Source: Clostridiales bacterium (GTDB lineage: Bacteria; Bacillota; Clostridia; Lachnospirales; Lachnospiraceae). From it: a stretch of 64,000 nt of DNA. The DNA is taken from contig JAAYNM010000083.1 of NCBI GenBank assembly GCA_012520815.1, positions 31,508 to 95,507 of the forward strand, given 5' to 3'. This document shows, one piece after another, positions 11,157 through 22,642 of this stretch. A program made the translations under genes and the position numbers. Each line of letters begins with the position of its first letter. Position 1 is the stretch's first letter. Under the pieces are notes generated by a model. That model saw only the letters and a list, made by a program, of their open reading frames with translations. It was not told the origin of the DNA and ran no database searches.

Positions 11157-12110
11157 ATGAGAGAAGTAATTATCAAAAAAAATGAAAGTGGTCAACGTTT
11201 AGATAAGTTCTTGCTTAAGTATTTAGATAGGGCTAACAATAGCTTTGTTTATAAAATGCTTAGAAAGAAAAATATAGTGTTAAACGACAAGAAAGCCACT
11301 GGAAATGAAAAAATTGCAATTGGCGATAGTGTTAAAATGTATTTTGCAGATGAAACCTTTGAAAAATTCACAAGTATACCTGTAAAACAGAATATAAGGA
11401 CGGGATATTCCTTAGATGTTATTTATGAAGATGAAGATATTATCCTTATAAATAAGCCAGTAGGTGTACTTTCCCAAAAAGCTGATATCCATGATATTTC
11501 TATAAACGAAATACTTATAGAATATATGTTAAATAAAGGGTGTATTACACAGGAGGAACTGCAAACATTTAGGCCTTCTGTTACTAATAGATTAGATAGA
11601 AATACTAGCGGTCTTATATGCGCTGGAAAATCATTATGTGGATTACAAATTTTATCTTCTATATTTAAAGATAGAAGCATTTCAAAATATTATTTGGCCA
11701 TAGTTAACGGAAGGGTTCAATCTAGTCAAACTATTGATGGATATCTCTTAAAAGATGAAAAAACTAATAAGGTTACGATTTCAAATAATGGCGTCGGTGA
11801 TTTTATTCAAACATCGTATGAGCCTATAAAATATTTAGATGATCTAACTTTGCTTAGAGTTAAACTTATTACAGGAAAAACCCATCAAATACGCGCCCAT
11901 TTAGCTAGTATTGGACATCCTCTAGTCGGCGATAGAAAGTATGGTAATTCCTCACGCAATGAACTTTTAAAGAAAAAATATCATATTAATAATCAGATGT
12001 TACATTCCTATGAAATTATTTTTCCAGAAATGGGTGATGAATTCAAACATCTTTCAAATGCTTCATTTAAGGCAAGAATACCGGATGATTGGCCAATTAA
12101 AGATAATTAA
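11157..12110 (+). CDS. RluA family pseudouridine synthase
   Basis: [18 protein letters not shown] catalytic motif; [24 protein letters not shown]. Confidence 0.92.
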   Translation: MREVIIKKNESGQRLDKFLLKYLDRANNSFVYKMLRKKNIVLNDKKATGNEKIAIGDSVKMYFADETFEKFTSIPVKQNIRTGYSLDVIYEDEDIILINKPVGVLSQKADIHDISINEILIEYMLNKGCITQEELQTFRPSVTNRLDRNTSGLICAGKSLCGLQILSSIFKDRSISKYYLAIVNGRVQSSQTIDGYLLKDEKTNKVTISNNGVGDFIQTSYEPIKYLDDLTLLRVKLITGKTHQIRAHLASIGHPLVGDRKYGNSSRNELLKKKYHINNQMLHSYEIIFPEMGDEFKHLSNASFKARIPDDWPIKDN

Positions 12111-12163
12111 GAATGTAAAACCATTGATTATTACTTATTAAAAAGTGAGAAGAGGTAAATGAA

Positions 12164-12697
12164 ATGTCAACTTGGAATTCGAGAGGACTTAGAGGATCTA
12201 CCCTTGAAGATATGGTAAATTTATCCATTGATAAGTACAAGGAAAATGGAATAGCACTATTTCAAAAGATACCTACACCGATTAAACCAATTAAAATAGA
12301 TTCATCCACAAGACAGATAACGCTGGCATACTTTGATGCCAAAAGTACAGTTGATTACATAGGTGTTGTTCAGGGTATTCCTGTTTGTTTTGATGCTAAA
12401 GAATGTAATACTGATACATTTCCAATAGCAAATATACATGAGCACCAAGTTGAGTTTATGAAAGAATTTGAAATCCAACAAGGAATCTCATTTATTCTTC
12501 TATATTACACTCATAAAAACGAGATGTATTATGTACCTTTTCGTGATATACTTAGTTTTTATAATAGAAGTATTAGTGGTGGTCGAAAAAGTTTTAGATA
12601 CGATGAAATTGATAAGACATTTAAGGTGAACACCAAGGCGGGTGTACCTGTACACTTTCTTGAAACTATTAATTTAGATTTACAAATGAGATCCTGA
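12164..12697 (+). CDS. recU: Holliday junction resolvase RecU
   Basis: NSRGLRGSTLEDMVNLS, TVDYIGVVQGIPVCFDAKEC, HQVEFMKEF. Confidence 0.9.
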   Translation: MSTWNSRGLRGSTLEDMVNLSIDKYKENGIALFQKIPTPIKPIKIDSSTRQITLAYFDAKSTVDYIGVVQGIPVCFDAKECNTDTFPIANIHEHQVEFMKEFEIQQGISFILLYYTHKNEMYYVPFRDILSFYNRSISGGRKSFRYDEIDKTFKVNTKAGVPVHFLETINLDLQMRS

Positions 12698-12750
12698 TTT
12701 TGTATATAGAGCATATAACAATCAATAAAATAGAGTGAATTAGGATTTTA

Positions 12751-12779
12751 TTGACAATACTAATTTTATTTAGTATACT
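12751..12779 (+). promoter_or_regulatory. Sigma-A type promoter of his operon
   Basis: TTGACA - 17 nt - TATACT. Confidence 0.8.
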
Positions 12780-12843
12780 TTTATGGCTTAATAGATTGCT
12801 AATCTAGTAACACATTGCTAAAGTAAAGTGAGGAAAATCAAAA

Positions 12844-14058
12844 ATGGAAAAGAAGTTACTACATACACCAGAGGGTGTAAGAGATATTTACAATAATGAA
12901 TGCGAAAATAAATTATATCTTCAGGGTGTAATCCATAGAACATTAAAATCTTATGGATATAGTGATATTCAAACACCAACATTTGAATTTTTTGATATTT
13001 TTAATAAAGAAAAAGGTAGTGTACCTTCAAAGGATTTATACAAATTCTTTGATAGGGAAGGAAATACATTGGTACTTAGACCTGATATGACACCTTCCAT
13101 AGCAAGAGCAGCCTCAAAATATTATATGGATGAACAAATGCCCCTAAGATTTTGTTATAATGGTAATACATTTATAAACAATGCTGAACATCAAGGCAAA
13201 TTAAAGGAAGTTACTCATATTGGTTCAGAACTTATAGGAGACAATACGTCAGATGCCGATGCAGAAATCATAGCTATTACTATTGATTCTCTTTTAAAAA
13301 GTGGATTAGTAGATTTTCAAATTGAAGTGGGGCATGCTGATTACTTTAAGGGTCTCGTAGAAGCTGCAAATCTCCAAGAAGACAAAATTGAAGAATTAAA
13401 AATCTTGTTATCTAACAAAAACTATTTTGGTGTTGAAGAACTTATTTCGGAGTGTGGTGTTCCCGAAAATGTTAGAAAGGTTTTCACAATGCTCCCAGAA
13501 CTTGTGGGTTCTGCAGATGTTATTAGAAGTGCAAAGAATCTTATTTCAAATGATAAGATTAACACTGCACTTGACCGTATGGAAAAGGTTTATAATTTGC
13601 TTACAATCTATGGATATGAGAAATATGTTTCATTTGATTTAGGCTTTATAAGTAATTATAGTTATTATACAGGTATTGTCTTTGGTGCATACACATATGG
13701 TACAGGTGATGCTATTGCCAATGGCGGTAGATATGATAATCTATTGTCACAATTCGGAAAAGATGCTCCAGCTATAGGTTTTTGTATTAATTTAGACAAT
13801 TTGCTTGTGGCAATGACTAGACAGAAAATTCAATTCCAAAAAACTACATATAAGCAAATAATTCTATACGAAAATTCCCTGTGCAAAGAAGCAATTGAAC
13901 TTGGTGGCAAGCTTAGAGCGTCAGATATTAATGTGGAATTAATACGTAGAAGTTCTAAATTTACTATTGAGGAATATGAAAATTTTGCTAAAAATAATTT
14001 TGCCTCAAGGATTTACTATATTAATGACAACGAAACTACACAAATTGAATTAAGATAG
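12844..14058 (+). CDS. hisZ: ATP phosphoribosyltransferase regulatory subunit HisZ
   Basis: HisS-like class II fold ([36 protein letters not shown]) directly upstream of hisG. Confidence 0.93.
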   Translation: MEKKLLHTPEGVRDIYNNECENKLYLQGVIHRTLKSYGYSDIQTPTFEFFDIFNKEKGSVPSKDLYKFFDREGNTLVLRPDMTPSIARAASKYYMDEQMPLRFCYNGNTFINNAEHQGKLKEVTHIGSELIGDNTSDADAEIIAITIDSLLKSGLVDFQIEVGHADYFKGLVEAANLQEDKIEELKILLSNKNYFGVEELISECGVPENVRKVFTMLPELVGSADVIRSAKNLISNDKINTALDRMEKVYNLLTIYGYEKYVSFDLGFISNYSYYTGIVFGAYTYGTGDAIANGGRYDNLLSQFGKDAPAIGFCINLDNLLVAMTRQKIQFQKTTYKQIILYENSLCKEAIELGGKLRASDINVELIRRSSKFTIEEYENFAKNNFASRIYYINDNETTQIELR

Positions 14059-14066
14059 GAGAAACT

Positions 14067-14702
14067 ATGAGATATTTAACATTTGCCCTAGCAAAGGGAA
14101 GATTGGCAAAACAAACTTTAGAAATATTTGAAAAATTTGGTATAACATGTGAAGAAATGAAGGATAAAAATACACGAAAACTTATTTTTGTTAATGAAGA
14201 ACTTAAACTTAAGTTTTTCCTGGCAAAAGCAGGAGATGTACCTACATATGTGGAATACGGTGCTGCAGACGTAGGTATCGTGGGTAAAGATACAATATTA
14301 GAAGAGGGTCGCAATATTCTTGAAGTTGTGGATTTAGGAATTGGAAAATGTAGAATGTGTGTTTGTGGGCCAGATGATGCAGCAGAGCTACTTAAACACC
14401 ACGAGATGATTAGAGTTGCTAGTAAATATCCAAACATTGCGAAAGATTATTTTTATAATAAAAAACATCAAACTGTTGAAATAATAAAATTAAATGGTTC
14501 TGTTGAACTTGCACCAATTGTTGGTTTATCAGAGGTTATTGTGGATATAGTAGAGACAGGTGCTACTCTTCGTGAAAATGGTCTTGATGTTCTTGAAGAA
14601 ATATGTCCATTATCAGCAAGAATGGTAGTAAACCAGGTTAGTATGAAGATGGAAAATGAACGTATTATGAAACTTATAAAAGAACTTAAAAATGTCTTAT
14701 AG
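14067..14702 (+). CDS. hisG: ATP phosphoribosyltransferase (short form)
   Basis: [48 protein letters not shown]. Confidence 0.96.
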   Translation: MRYLTFALAKGRLAKQTLEIFEKFGITCEEMKDKNTRKLIFVNEELKLKFFLAKAGDVPTYVEYGAADVGIVGKDTILEEGRNILEVVDLGIGKCRMCVCGPDDAAELLKHHEMIRVASKYPNIAKDYFYNKKHQTVEIIKLNGSVELAPIVGLSEVIVDIVETGATLRENGLDVLEEICPLSARMVVNQVSMKMENERIMKLIKELKNVL

Positions 14703-14711
14703 GAGGTAATC

Positions 14712-16004
14712 ATGAGGATAATAAAGTTAACTGAAGAGTCAAAGAAAAATATACTTAATGACCTATTGAAGAGAAGTCCTAATAACTATGACAGCTATGC
14801 TGATGTAGTTGCAAACATTGTAAATGATGTTCGCGCTAGAGGTGACGAGGCTGTATTTGAATATACAAGCAAGTTTGACGGTACTATTATTACATCGGAT
14901 AGCTTTTTAGTGACTAAAGAAGAAATTGATGAGGCATATTCATTAGTTGAACCTGAATTAGTTGAGATTATTAAAAAGGCTGCCCTGAATATAAGAGAAT
15001 ATCACGAAAAGCAAAGACAGTATAGTTGGTTTGATTCTAAACCAGATGGCTCACTACTTGGACAAAAAGTGACAGCTCTTAGCAGAGTAGGTATTTACGT
15101 ACCAGGTGGAAAAGCTGCATATCCATCATCAGTCTTAATGAATATTATTCCTGCAAAAGTTGCTGGTGTAGAAGAACTAATAATGACTACGCCTCCTTCA
15201 AAAGAGGGTAAAGTAAATCCAGGAACTCTTGTTGCTGCTCATATTGCAGGTATTGATAAAATATATAAGGCCGGCGGTGCTCAAGCAGTGGCAGCTATGG
15301 CTTTTGGAACAGATAGTATTGAGAAAGTTGATAAAATTGTGGGTCCTGGTAATATTTTTGTTGCTCTTGCTAAGAAGCAGGTATTTGGATTTGTAAGTAT
15401 AGACTCAATTGCTGGTCCTTCGGAGATTCTTGTACTTGCTGACGAGACGGCTACTCCAAGATTTATTGCGGCAGATCTCTTATCGCAAGCTGAACATGAT
15501 GAACTTGCATCAGCTATTTTAGTTACTACAAGTGAACAACTTGCCAAAGAAGTTGCAACAGAAGTAGATAAATTTGTGAATGAATTACCTAGAAGAGCTA
15601 TTATGGAGAAATCTCTAGAGAATTATGGATACATTTTAGTTGTTGATTCAATGGATGAGGCAATAGATGTTGCTAATGATATTGCATCAGAACATTTAGA
15701 AATAGTAACTAAAAATCCATTTGATACAATGACAAGAATCAAAAATGCAGGAGCAATATTCCTTGGTGAATATAGTTCAGAACCACTTGGAGATTATTTT
15801 GCAGGTCCAAACCACGTTTTACCAACAAATGGTACAGCAAAGTTTTTCTCTCCACTTAGTGTTGATGATTTTATCAAGAAATCAAGTATCATTTCATATT
15901 CAAGAGAAGCATTAGAGCCAATTCACAAGGAAATAATTAAATTTTCCGAATCTGAGCAACTTACAGCTCATGCAAACTCTATAAAAGTTAGATTTGAAAA
16001 ATAG
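14712..16004 (+). CDS. hisD: Histidinol dehydrogenase
   Basis: RVGIYVPGGKAAYPSSVLMNIIPAKVAGV, GPSEILVLAD, LLSQAEHD. Confidence 0.97.
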   Translation: MRIIKLTEESKKNILNDLLKRSPNNYDSYADVVANIVNDVRARGDEAVFEYTSKFDGTIITSDSFLVTKEEIDEAYSLVEPELVEIIKKAALNIREYHEKQRQYSWFDSKPDGSLLGQKVTALSRVGIYVPGGKAAYPSSVLMNIIPAKVAGVEELIMTTPPSKEGKVNPGTLVAAHIAGIDKIYKAGGAQAVAAMAFGTDSIEKVDKIVGPGNIFVALAKKQVFGFVSIDSIAGPSEILVLADETATPRFIAADLLSQAEHDELASAILVTTSEQLAKEVATEVDKFVNELPRRAIMEKSLENYGYILVVDSMDEAIDVANDIASEHLEIVTKNPFDTMTRIKNAGAIFLGEYSSEPLGDYFAGPNHVLPTNGTAKFFSPLSVDDFIKKSSIISYSREALEPIHKEIIKFSESEQLTAHANSIKVRFEK

Positions 16005-16029
16005 TTCCATCATATAAGGAGAATTCAAT

Positions 16030-16617
16030 ATGGACAGAAAAGCACTTGTTAGTAGACAAACAAACGAAACCCAAATAGAAATAAAATTTAATATTGACGG
16101 CAGTGGTAAGGCTGATATTGATACTGGTATCGGATTTTTTGACCATATGTTGAATAGTTTTGCAAGACATGGACTTTTTGACCTTGAAATAAAGGCAAAA
16201 GGAGATTTATATGTTGATTGTCATCATTTGATTGAGGATACAGGTATTGTACTTGGAGAAGCTATTAAAAAGGCTATTGGTGACAAAAAGTCAATTAAAC
16301 GCTATGGCAGTTGCATACTTCCTATGGATGAAGCATTAGTTTTATGTGCACTTGATTTGTCATCAAGACCATATTACGTTTCAAACTTGAATTTTAAGGA
16401 TGAAACAGTTGGATATTTTAATACTTCTATGGTAAAAGAATTCTTTTATGCTGTTTCTTATAGTGCGGGCATGAACTTACATTTTAAAATGTTTTCTGGT
16501 GAGAATGATCATCATATAATTGAATGTGCATTTAAATCATTTGCCAAAGCATTAGATGCAACAACTATAGAGGATGAGCGTATTATAGATGTTTTATCAA
16601 CAAAAGGCGCCTTATAG
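16030..16617 (+). CDS. hisB: Imidazoleglycerol-phosphate dehydratase
   Basis: [40 protein letters not shown]-type motif [12 protein letters not shown]. Confidence 0.97.
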   Translation: MDRKALVSRQTNETQIEIKFNIDGSGKADIDTGIGFFDHMLNSFARHGLFDLEIKAKGDLYVDCHHLIEDTGIVLGEAIKKAIGDKKSIKRYGSCILPMDEALVLCALDLSSRPYYVSNLNFKDETVGYFNTSMVKEFFYAVSYSAGMNLHFKMFSGENDHHIIECAFKSFAKALDATTIEDERIIDVLSTKGAL

Positions 16618-16625
16618 GAGATAAA

Positions 16626-16997
16626 ATGGAGAATTTAAAAATTACAGATACTGATACAAAGATAGAAGTGACTTTTTCTGATTTTAAACTTGATGTAAAT
16701 GGATTAATTCCTGTAATCGTACAGGATGCGGAGAGTAATGAAGTTTTAATGATGGCATATATGGATGAAGAGGCATATAATACTACCTTATCTACGGGTA
16801 AAATGACCTATTTTAGTCGTAGTAGAAACGAGCAGTGGATAAAGGGTCTAACATCTGGGCACTTTCAATATCTACAATCCTTGGAAGTGGATTGTGACAA
16901 GGATACACTTCTTGCAAAGATAACGCAGGTAGGAGCAGCTTGTCATACAAATAATAGAAGTTGTTTTTATCGCAATATTTATAAAAACGAACAGTAG
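16626..16997 (+). CDS. hisI: Phosphoribosyl-AMP cyclohydrolase
   Basis: [54 protein letters not shown]. Confidence 0.96.
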   Translation: MENLKITDTDTKIEVTFSDFKLDVNGLIPVIVQDAESNEVLMMAYMDEEAYNTTLSTGKMTYFSRSRNEQWIKGLTSGHFQYLQSLEVDCDKDTLLAKITQVGAACHTNNRSCFYRNIYKNEQ

Positions 16998-17005
16998 GAA
17001 TAAAT

Positions 17006-17146
17006 ATGAGAAGAAATAGCAAGCAAGTTAAAAAGACAAAATTAATTTGTGGCACAATCATTACAGTATTATTCATTGTAATGATTGTGCTTGTTATGGT
17101 TTTTTTAAATCATAGTAGTATTGAAACTATCAAATCATTATATTAG
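17006..17146 (+). CDS. Small single-TM protein (46 aa), tentative
   Basis: MRRNSKQVKKTKLICGTIITVLFIVMIVLVMVFLNHSSIETIKSLY; ATG 8 nt after the hisI stop, basic N terminus then one hydrophobic helix; below the ORF-track length cut-off. Confidence 0.5.
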   Translation: MRRNSKQVKKTKLICGTIITVLFIVMIVLVMVFLNHSSIETIKSLY

Positions 17147-17168
17147 GAATTATGCTTATAGGTGAGAG

Positions 17169-18698
17169 ATGAAAAATAAATCAAAATATAATCCAGTGGA
17201 AATATTATTGATACTAATGTTATTGTTATATCCATTGATTTTTACTAGATTATATTCTAATATTTCCAATACAAAGTATATAACATTTATGCTTTTTGCT
17301 ATAACTATATATTATGCATATATTATGAAATTGGCTTTTAAAAATATAGAAGTTAATAAATCCTTTAAGCCATCTATAAAAAAAGCATGGCTTAATTTTA
17401 GTTTAGTGGATTATGCAATGCTACTTTTTTTACTTGCAAATTTTGTCTCTGTACTTTTATCAGATTACAAAATAGAGACATTTACTGGAAGTTGTAGCAA
17501 AAATATGGGGTTGATTTATAATGTAGCATTAGTAATGATTTATTTTGCCATACGTGGTGGTTGCTCCATAAGCAAGGGTATATTTTACGCGTTAGGCTCA
17601 TCGTACATTATTATGATTCTATTCTCAACAGTACAATTTATGGGATTTGATTTATTTGGATTTATTGCCAAACTTACCTCCACAGATACAATTAACTACT
17701 TAAGTTTACTAGGTAACACTAATGTTTACTCATCATACTTATGTCTTGTTTCACCTGTATTTATGGTGGGCGCTGTATTATCAAAAAAACAGGGCAATAG
17801 AATTTTTTGCTATATACTGTCCACATTTGGGTTTATTGGACTTTTTACAGCTAATAGTGATAGTGGATATATTGGTTATTTTACAGCCTTTATATTGATT
17901 CTGTTTATAGCTACTAGGTATAAGGAAAGATTAATTAGATATTTATATTTATGTCTTCTATATCTTATATCAACATCGATATTTTTTATTATCCATTCTA
18001 CCTTCAAATCTCAGGCAAGACCATTGTCTGACATTACACGGATTATGTGTTATGGTTCGATAACTAAGATTCTAATATTAGTATTTGTTCTACTGATTTT
18101 TATTCTTCATAAGATAAATTTTAATGAAAATGCAATTAAAATCACAAGAAGAGTAATAAGAATTCTCTTAGGGGTGTTTATTGTTTCTGCGGTATTTATA
18201 GTAATATACCTAAACATAATAGATCACAATGCCTCCTTAGGTAAATTGGATGTTTACTTAAAGTTTTCTGATAGTTGGGGAACTGATAGGGGATATGTTT
18301 GGAAATGGAGTATCAATATTTTTAAAGATGGAAATCTACTTCAAAAAATATTTGGATACGGCCCAGGGACTTGTGGTATTGAACTCCTGCTTAACTATGG
18401 AGATATAATGAAATACGATTTAGGATATTATTTCACAAACTCACATAATGAATACTTGGAAATACTCATTAATATTGGTATACTAGGGCTCGCTTCCTAC
18501 ATTGTAGCAATTGTGTTAACTGTTGTGAAGAACTTTAAAAGAAAAAATAGCTTAAAACTATGTTTTTCTATAGCAATAATTGCATATTGTATGCAAAGCT
18601 TTTTCATCATTATGCAGCCAATAGTTAATCCTTTGGTGTTTATATTTCTAGGATTGGCCAATGCAAAATCAGCAAGTGATAAATATTTTGATATTTAA
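17169..18698 (+). CDS. O-antigen ligase / polymerase-like multi-TM protein
   Basis: ~10 or more hydrophobic segments; FGYGPGTCGIELL...NSHNEYLEILINIGILGLASYI resembles the Wzy/WaaL motif. Confidence 0.8.
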   Translation: MKNKSKYNPVEILLILMLLLYPLIFTRLYSNISNTKYITFMLFAITIYYAYIMKLAFKNIEVNKSFKPSIKKAWLNFSLVDYAMLLFLLANFVSVLLSDYKIETFTGSCSKNMGLIYNVALVMIYFAIRGGCSISKGIFYALGSSYIIMILFSTVQFMGFDLFGFIAKLTSTDTINYLSLLGNTNVYSSYLCLVSPVFMVGAVLSKKQGNRIFCYILSTFGFIGLFTANSDSGYIGYFTAFILILFIATRYKERLIRYLYLCLLYLISTSIFFIIHSTFKSQARPLSDITRIMCYGSITKILILVFVLLIFILHKINFNENAIKITRRVIRILLGVFIVSAVFIVIYLNIIDHNASLGKLDVYLKFSDSWGTDRGYVWKWSINIFKDGNLLQKIFGYGPGTCGIELLLNYGDIMKYDLGYYFTNSHNEYLEILINIGILGLASYIVAIVLTVVKNFKRKNSLKLCFSIAIIAYCMQSFFIIMQPIVNPLVFIFLGLANAKSASDKYFDI

Positions 18699-18809
18699 GT
18701 AGTATTGTAAAATACGTAAATATAGTTAACTAACCAGATACAGTTGACTTGAAAAAATAGTTAAATGCTAATTTCAAAATTTGAATAATGTAGACTAAAG
18801 GAGATTACT

Positions 18810-20675
18810 GTGAGAAAACAAGCTTTACCAGATGAAATACTTTTAAGTGTAGACAAGCCTGCACGTTATATTGGTCAAGAAGTTAATATGACTGTTAAGA
18901 ATTTAGATGAAATTGACATACGTTTTTGTATGTGCTTTCCGGATGTGTATGAAATTGGAATGTCCCATTTAGGAATCCAAATTTTATATGACATGTTCAA
19001 TCAAATGCAGGGTGTTTATTGTGAACGAGTTTATTCTCCATGGGTTGATTTAGATAAGATTATGAGAGAAAAGAACATACCACTATTTGCACTTGAGACG
19101 CAGGATCCTATAAAAGATTTTAATTTTCTGGGTATAACCTTGCAGTATGAAATGTGCTATACTAATGTTTTACAAATTATCGATTTAAGCCAGATACCGA
19201 TTCTATCAGCAGATAGAGGCGAAGATGATCCATTTGTAGTTGGAGGTGGTCCATGTTCGTACAATCCTGAACCTATTGCAGACTTCTTTGATTTCTTCAC
19301 TTTGGGCGAAGGCGAAGAAATCTATAGTGAGGTTTTTGAGGTATATAGAAAATGCAGAGATGAGGGGCTTTCCAGAAGAGAAATCCTCAGAAAACTTTCA
19401 AGTATATCGGGTGTTTATGTTCCATCGTTATATGATGTTTCCTATAACAATGACGGAACTATTGATGCTTTTATACCCAAATATGAAGATGTTCCACAAA
19501 CCATTAAAAAACGAATTATTATGGATTTAAGTAATACTTATTACCCTCAAAAGCCTTTAGTTCCATATATAAAAGCAACTCAAGATAGAGTTGTACTTGA
19601 GATTCAGCGAGGTTGTATTAGAGGATGTAGATTCTGTCAAGCTGGAATGATTTATAGACCAGTTAGAGAAAGGGATGTGAATTATCTCAAGGACATGGCT
19701 GTAAAAATGATAGAAAATACAGGGCATGAAGAAATTTCCCTTAGTTCTCTTAGTTCTTCAGATTACTCAAAGTTACAAGAACTATTAACATTTTTAATAG
19801 ATGAATTAAAGGAGAAAGGTGTAAATATTTCTCTACCATCCCTTAGAGTAGATTCATTTTCTTTAGATGTAATGAATAAAGTACAAGATATTAAGAAATC
19901 TTCTCTTACCTTTGCACCTGAGGCTGGTTCTCAACGTCTTAGAAATGTTATAAACAAAGGGCTTACAGAGGAAGACATCATTAACGGTTGTTCACTAGCC
20001 TTCAAGGGTGGATGGAATAAGGTTAAATTATATTTTATGCTAGGTCTCCCAACTGAAACCGAAGAGGATATGAAAGGAATTCCTGAACTTGCCGAAAAAA
20101 TTGCTGAAGAATATTACCGCATTCCTAAGGAAGAAAGAATTGGCAAAGTAGCCATAACAGTTAGTACATCATTTTTTATTCCGAAGCCATTTACACCATT
20201 TCAGTGGTCACCTATGTGTACTGCAGAAGAATTTTTAAATAGAGCTTATATAGTCAATTCACATATGAAAGAAATGCTTAACAAAAAGAGTATGAAATAC
20301 AACTGGCATGAGGCAGATGTTTCCTTAATCGAAGGTTTCTTAGCACGAGGCGATAGAAAAGTTTCAAAAGCTATTTTAAATGCATATAAAAGCGGATGTA
20401 TTTACGATGCTTGGGGAGAATTTTTCGATAATCAAAAATGGATACAAGCTATAAGCGACGCTGAAATAGATGTGGATTTTTATACCACTAGAGTAAGAGA
20501 TTTAGATGAGATTTTCCCATGGGATTTCATTGATATTGGAGTAACCAAAAACTTCTTAAAACGCGAATGGGAAAATGCTAAAAATGAAAAAGTTACACCA
20601 AACTGTAAAGTACAATGTCTTGGTTGTGGTGCAGCTACTTTCGAAGGAGGAATCTGCTTTGAAAATAAGAATTAA
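18810..20675 (+). CDS. TIGR03960 family B12-binding domain/radical SAM protein
   Basis: RGCIRGCRFCQAGMIYRPVRER radical SAM motif; CFPDVYEIGMSHLGIQILY. Confidence 0.93.
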   Translation: MRKQALPDEILLSVDKPARYIGQEVNMTVKNLDEIDIRFCMCFPDVYEIGMSHLGIQILYDMFNQMQGVYCERVYSPWVDLDKIMREKNIPLFALETQDPIKDFNFLGITLQYEMCYTNVLQIIDLSQIPILSADRGEDDPFVVGGGPCSYNPEPIADFFDFFTLGEGEEIYSEVFEVYRKCRDEGLSRREILRKLSSISGVYVPSLYDVSYNNDGTIDAFIPKYEDVPQTIKKRIIMDLSNTYYPQKPLVPYIKATQDRVVLEIQRGCIRGCRFCQAGMIYRPVRERDVNYLKDMAVKMIENTGHEEISLSSLSSSDYSKLQELLTFLIDELKEKGVNISLPSLRVDSFSLDVMNKVQDIKKSSLTFAPEAGSQRLRNVINKGLTEEDIINGCSLAFKGGWNKVKLYFMLGLPTETEEDMKGIPELAEKIAEEYYRIPKEERIGKVAITVSTSFFIPKPFTPFQWSPMCTAEEFLNRAYIVNSHMKEMLNKKSMKYNWHEADVSLIEGFLARGDRKVSKAILNAYKSGCIYDAWGEFFDNQKWIQAISDAEIDVDFYTTRVRDLDEIFPWDFIDIGVTKNFLKREWENAKNEKVTPNCKVQCLGCGAATFEGGICFENKN

Positions 20676-21360
20676 ATTTGCAAAAAGAGGATCATTAAAA
20701 TTTATTGGTCACTTAGATGTAATGAGATATTTCCAAAAAGTAATTAAAAGAGCAAAGATAGATATAGCGTACTCAGAAGGGTTTAGTCCACATCAGAAAA
20801 TGTCCTTTGCAGCTCCACTTGGCGTAGGCCTAAATAGTGAGGGTGAATATGTTGATATAGAAGTAAACTCAACAACCTCATCTAAGGAGGCTGTAGAACG
20901 CTTAAATCAGGTAAGTGTAGAGGATATTCCTATTTTGAGTTATAGACTTTTACCTGATAATGCTACAAAAGCAATGACTTTAGTTTGTGCAGCTGATTAT
21001 AGGTTGGATATCAGAGCTGGATATGAACCTATATTTGACCTAAAAACCGCATTTACACGTTTTATGGAACAAGAAAGCATTGTTATAGTTAAAGAGACGA
21101 AAAAGAGCCAAAGAGAGGTTGATTTAAAGCCTTTAATTCTAAAGTATGAAGCGTTTGATTCATATGTTTGCTTGCAGCTGGTAACTGGAAGTGTTGAGAA
21201 CTTAAAACCAGAACTAGTAATGGATGCATTGTATAACTTTATGAATACAGAACTTGCTCCATTTACATTTCAGATTACGCGTTTAGAAGTATATGGGAAA
21301 AAGAGTGAGGAGGAAGACATTTTAATCCCTCTAGAAAGTTTTGGTGAAGAAATTGAGTAA
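20659..21360 (+). CDS. TIGR03936 family radical SAM-associated protein (DUF2344)
   Basis: KIRIKFAKRGSLKFIGHLDVMRYFQKVIKRA...SEGFSPHQKMSFAAPLGVGL; TTG start with GGAGG, overlaps upstream gene. Confidence 0.9.
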   Translation: MKIRIKFAKRGSLKFIGHLDVMRYFQKVIKRAKIDIAYSEGFSPHQKMSFAAPLGVGLNSEGEYVDIEVNSTTSSKEAVERLNQVSVEDIPILSYRLLPDNATKAMTLVCAADYRLDIRAGYEPIFDLKTAFTRFMEQESIVIVKETKKSQREVDLKPLILKYEAFDSYVCLQLVTGSVENLKPELVMDALYNFMNTELAPFTFQITRLEVYGKKSEEEDILIPLESFGEEIE

Positions 21361-22537
21361 TAAAGCAGTTTTTACTTGTTATGAAAGTGATATGACAAAA
21401 CAGGTTGAGGCACTGGCTATTTTTAAAGATGATAAATGTGTTGAAATATCGTTAAATTATAATGATAGCGAAAGTGACTTAAATAACATTTATGTTGCTC
21501 ACGTAAATGATGTTGTAAAAAATATTGATGGAGCTTTCCTTGAGTATGAAAGAGGTAAAATAGGATATCTATCTACAAAAGAATCGAAAAACCCAATATT
21601 TATCAATAACAAAAATACAACTAAAATATGTGAAGGGGATAATGTTTTGGTTCAACTTATTAAAGAACCAATTAAAACTAAAAATGGGGTATTAACCACA
21701 AATATCAACTTAACAGGAAAATATGTTGTACTTGTATATGGTAGAAGTGGTGTTTGTATTTCTTCTAAAATTAAAGATAATGATTTTAGAGAGTGTGTAA
21801 AGAAAGCTATATTACCACTATGTGAGGATTGTATTAGTTTTATTGTTAGAACGGATGCAAGAAATGTTGATGTTTCAAATATCGTTGCCGAGGCTACTTC
21901 TCTAAAACAAGAATTTAGAGTTTTACATAGCGTTGCAATGCACCGACCTGGAAAAACTCTTATTAAAAAGGCACTAAATGTCAATCTTTCTCTATTGCGA
22001 GATATATGTGATGATACATTTGAAATCATCTCTGACAATGATGAACTGTTAAGTAGGTGTAAGGAACATTTAAGAGACATAGTACCCGTAAATCAATTCA
22101 GACTATATGATGATAAGTTGTTACCACTATATAAATTATATAGTTTTGATAGCATTTTAAAAAATATATCCGATAGAAAAGTTTGGTTAAAATCTGGAGG
22201 TTACTTGGTAATTGATTATACCGAGGCTATGACTGTTATTGATGTAAACACTGGAAAATACGATAAAGGTAAGGCATCTGATGCGACTTTTTATAAAATC
22301 AATTTAGAAGCGGCGGCTGAAATCCTAAAGCAAATACGTTTGCGAAATATCTCTGGAATTATAATGTGTGATTTTATTAATATGTCTACTGAAAAGATGT
22401 GTGAAGACCTCGTTGATTACCTAAAAAAAAATGCTATTAATGATAGGTTAAAGGTAACAGTTCTTGGCATGACACGTTTAAAATTAGTAGAAATAACACG
22501 AAAGAAAGTACGAGATAGGGTAGTTGCAAGAAGGTAG
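21353..22537 (+). CDS. rng: Ribonuclease E/G family (Rng)
   Basis: S1-like YVAHVNDVVKNIDGAFLEY; GGYLVIDYTEAMTVIDVNTGKY; GIIMCDFINM; TTG start inferred (ORF also open from 21341). Confidence 0.9.
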   Translation: MSNKAVFTCYESDMTKQVEALAIFKDDKCVEISLNYNDSESDLNNIYVAHVNDVVKNIDGAFLEYERGKIGYLSTKESKNPIFINNKNTTKICEGDNVLVQLIKEPIKTKNGVLTTNINLTGKYVVLVYGRSGVCISSKIKDNDFRECVKKAILPLCEDCISFIVRTDARNVDVSNIVAEATSLKQEFRVLHSVAMHRPGKTLIKKALNVNLSLLRDICDDTFEIISDNDELLSRCKEHLRDIVPVNQFRLYDDKLLPLYKLYSFDSILKNISDRKVWLKSGGYLVIDYTEAMTVIDVNTGKYDKGKASDATFYKINLEAAAEILKQIRLRNISGIIMCDFINMSTEKMCEDLVDYLKKNAINDRLKVTVLGMTRLKLVEITRKKVRDRVVARR

Positions 22538-22642
22538 TCCAACAAGAAATCTAGAAAAGTTCTATAATTATTAAAATTCATTTGTAAAAAAATAGGTATA
22601 AAAATAAATTTCAAGAAGAAAACGTATCTAGAAAAGTTAAAC

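Noticed and set aside
12780-12843. Possible T-box or attenuator ahead of hisZ
   Set aside because: Leader is only ~60 nt with a weak 5-bp hairpin; no T-box sequence or leader peptide with His codons.
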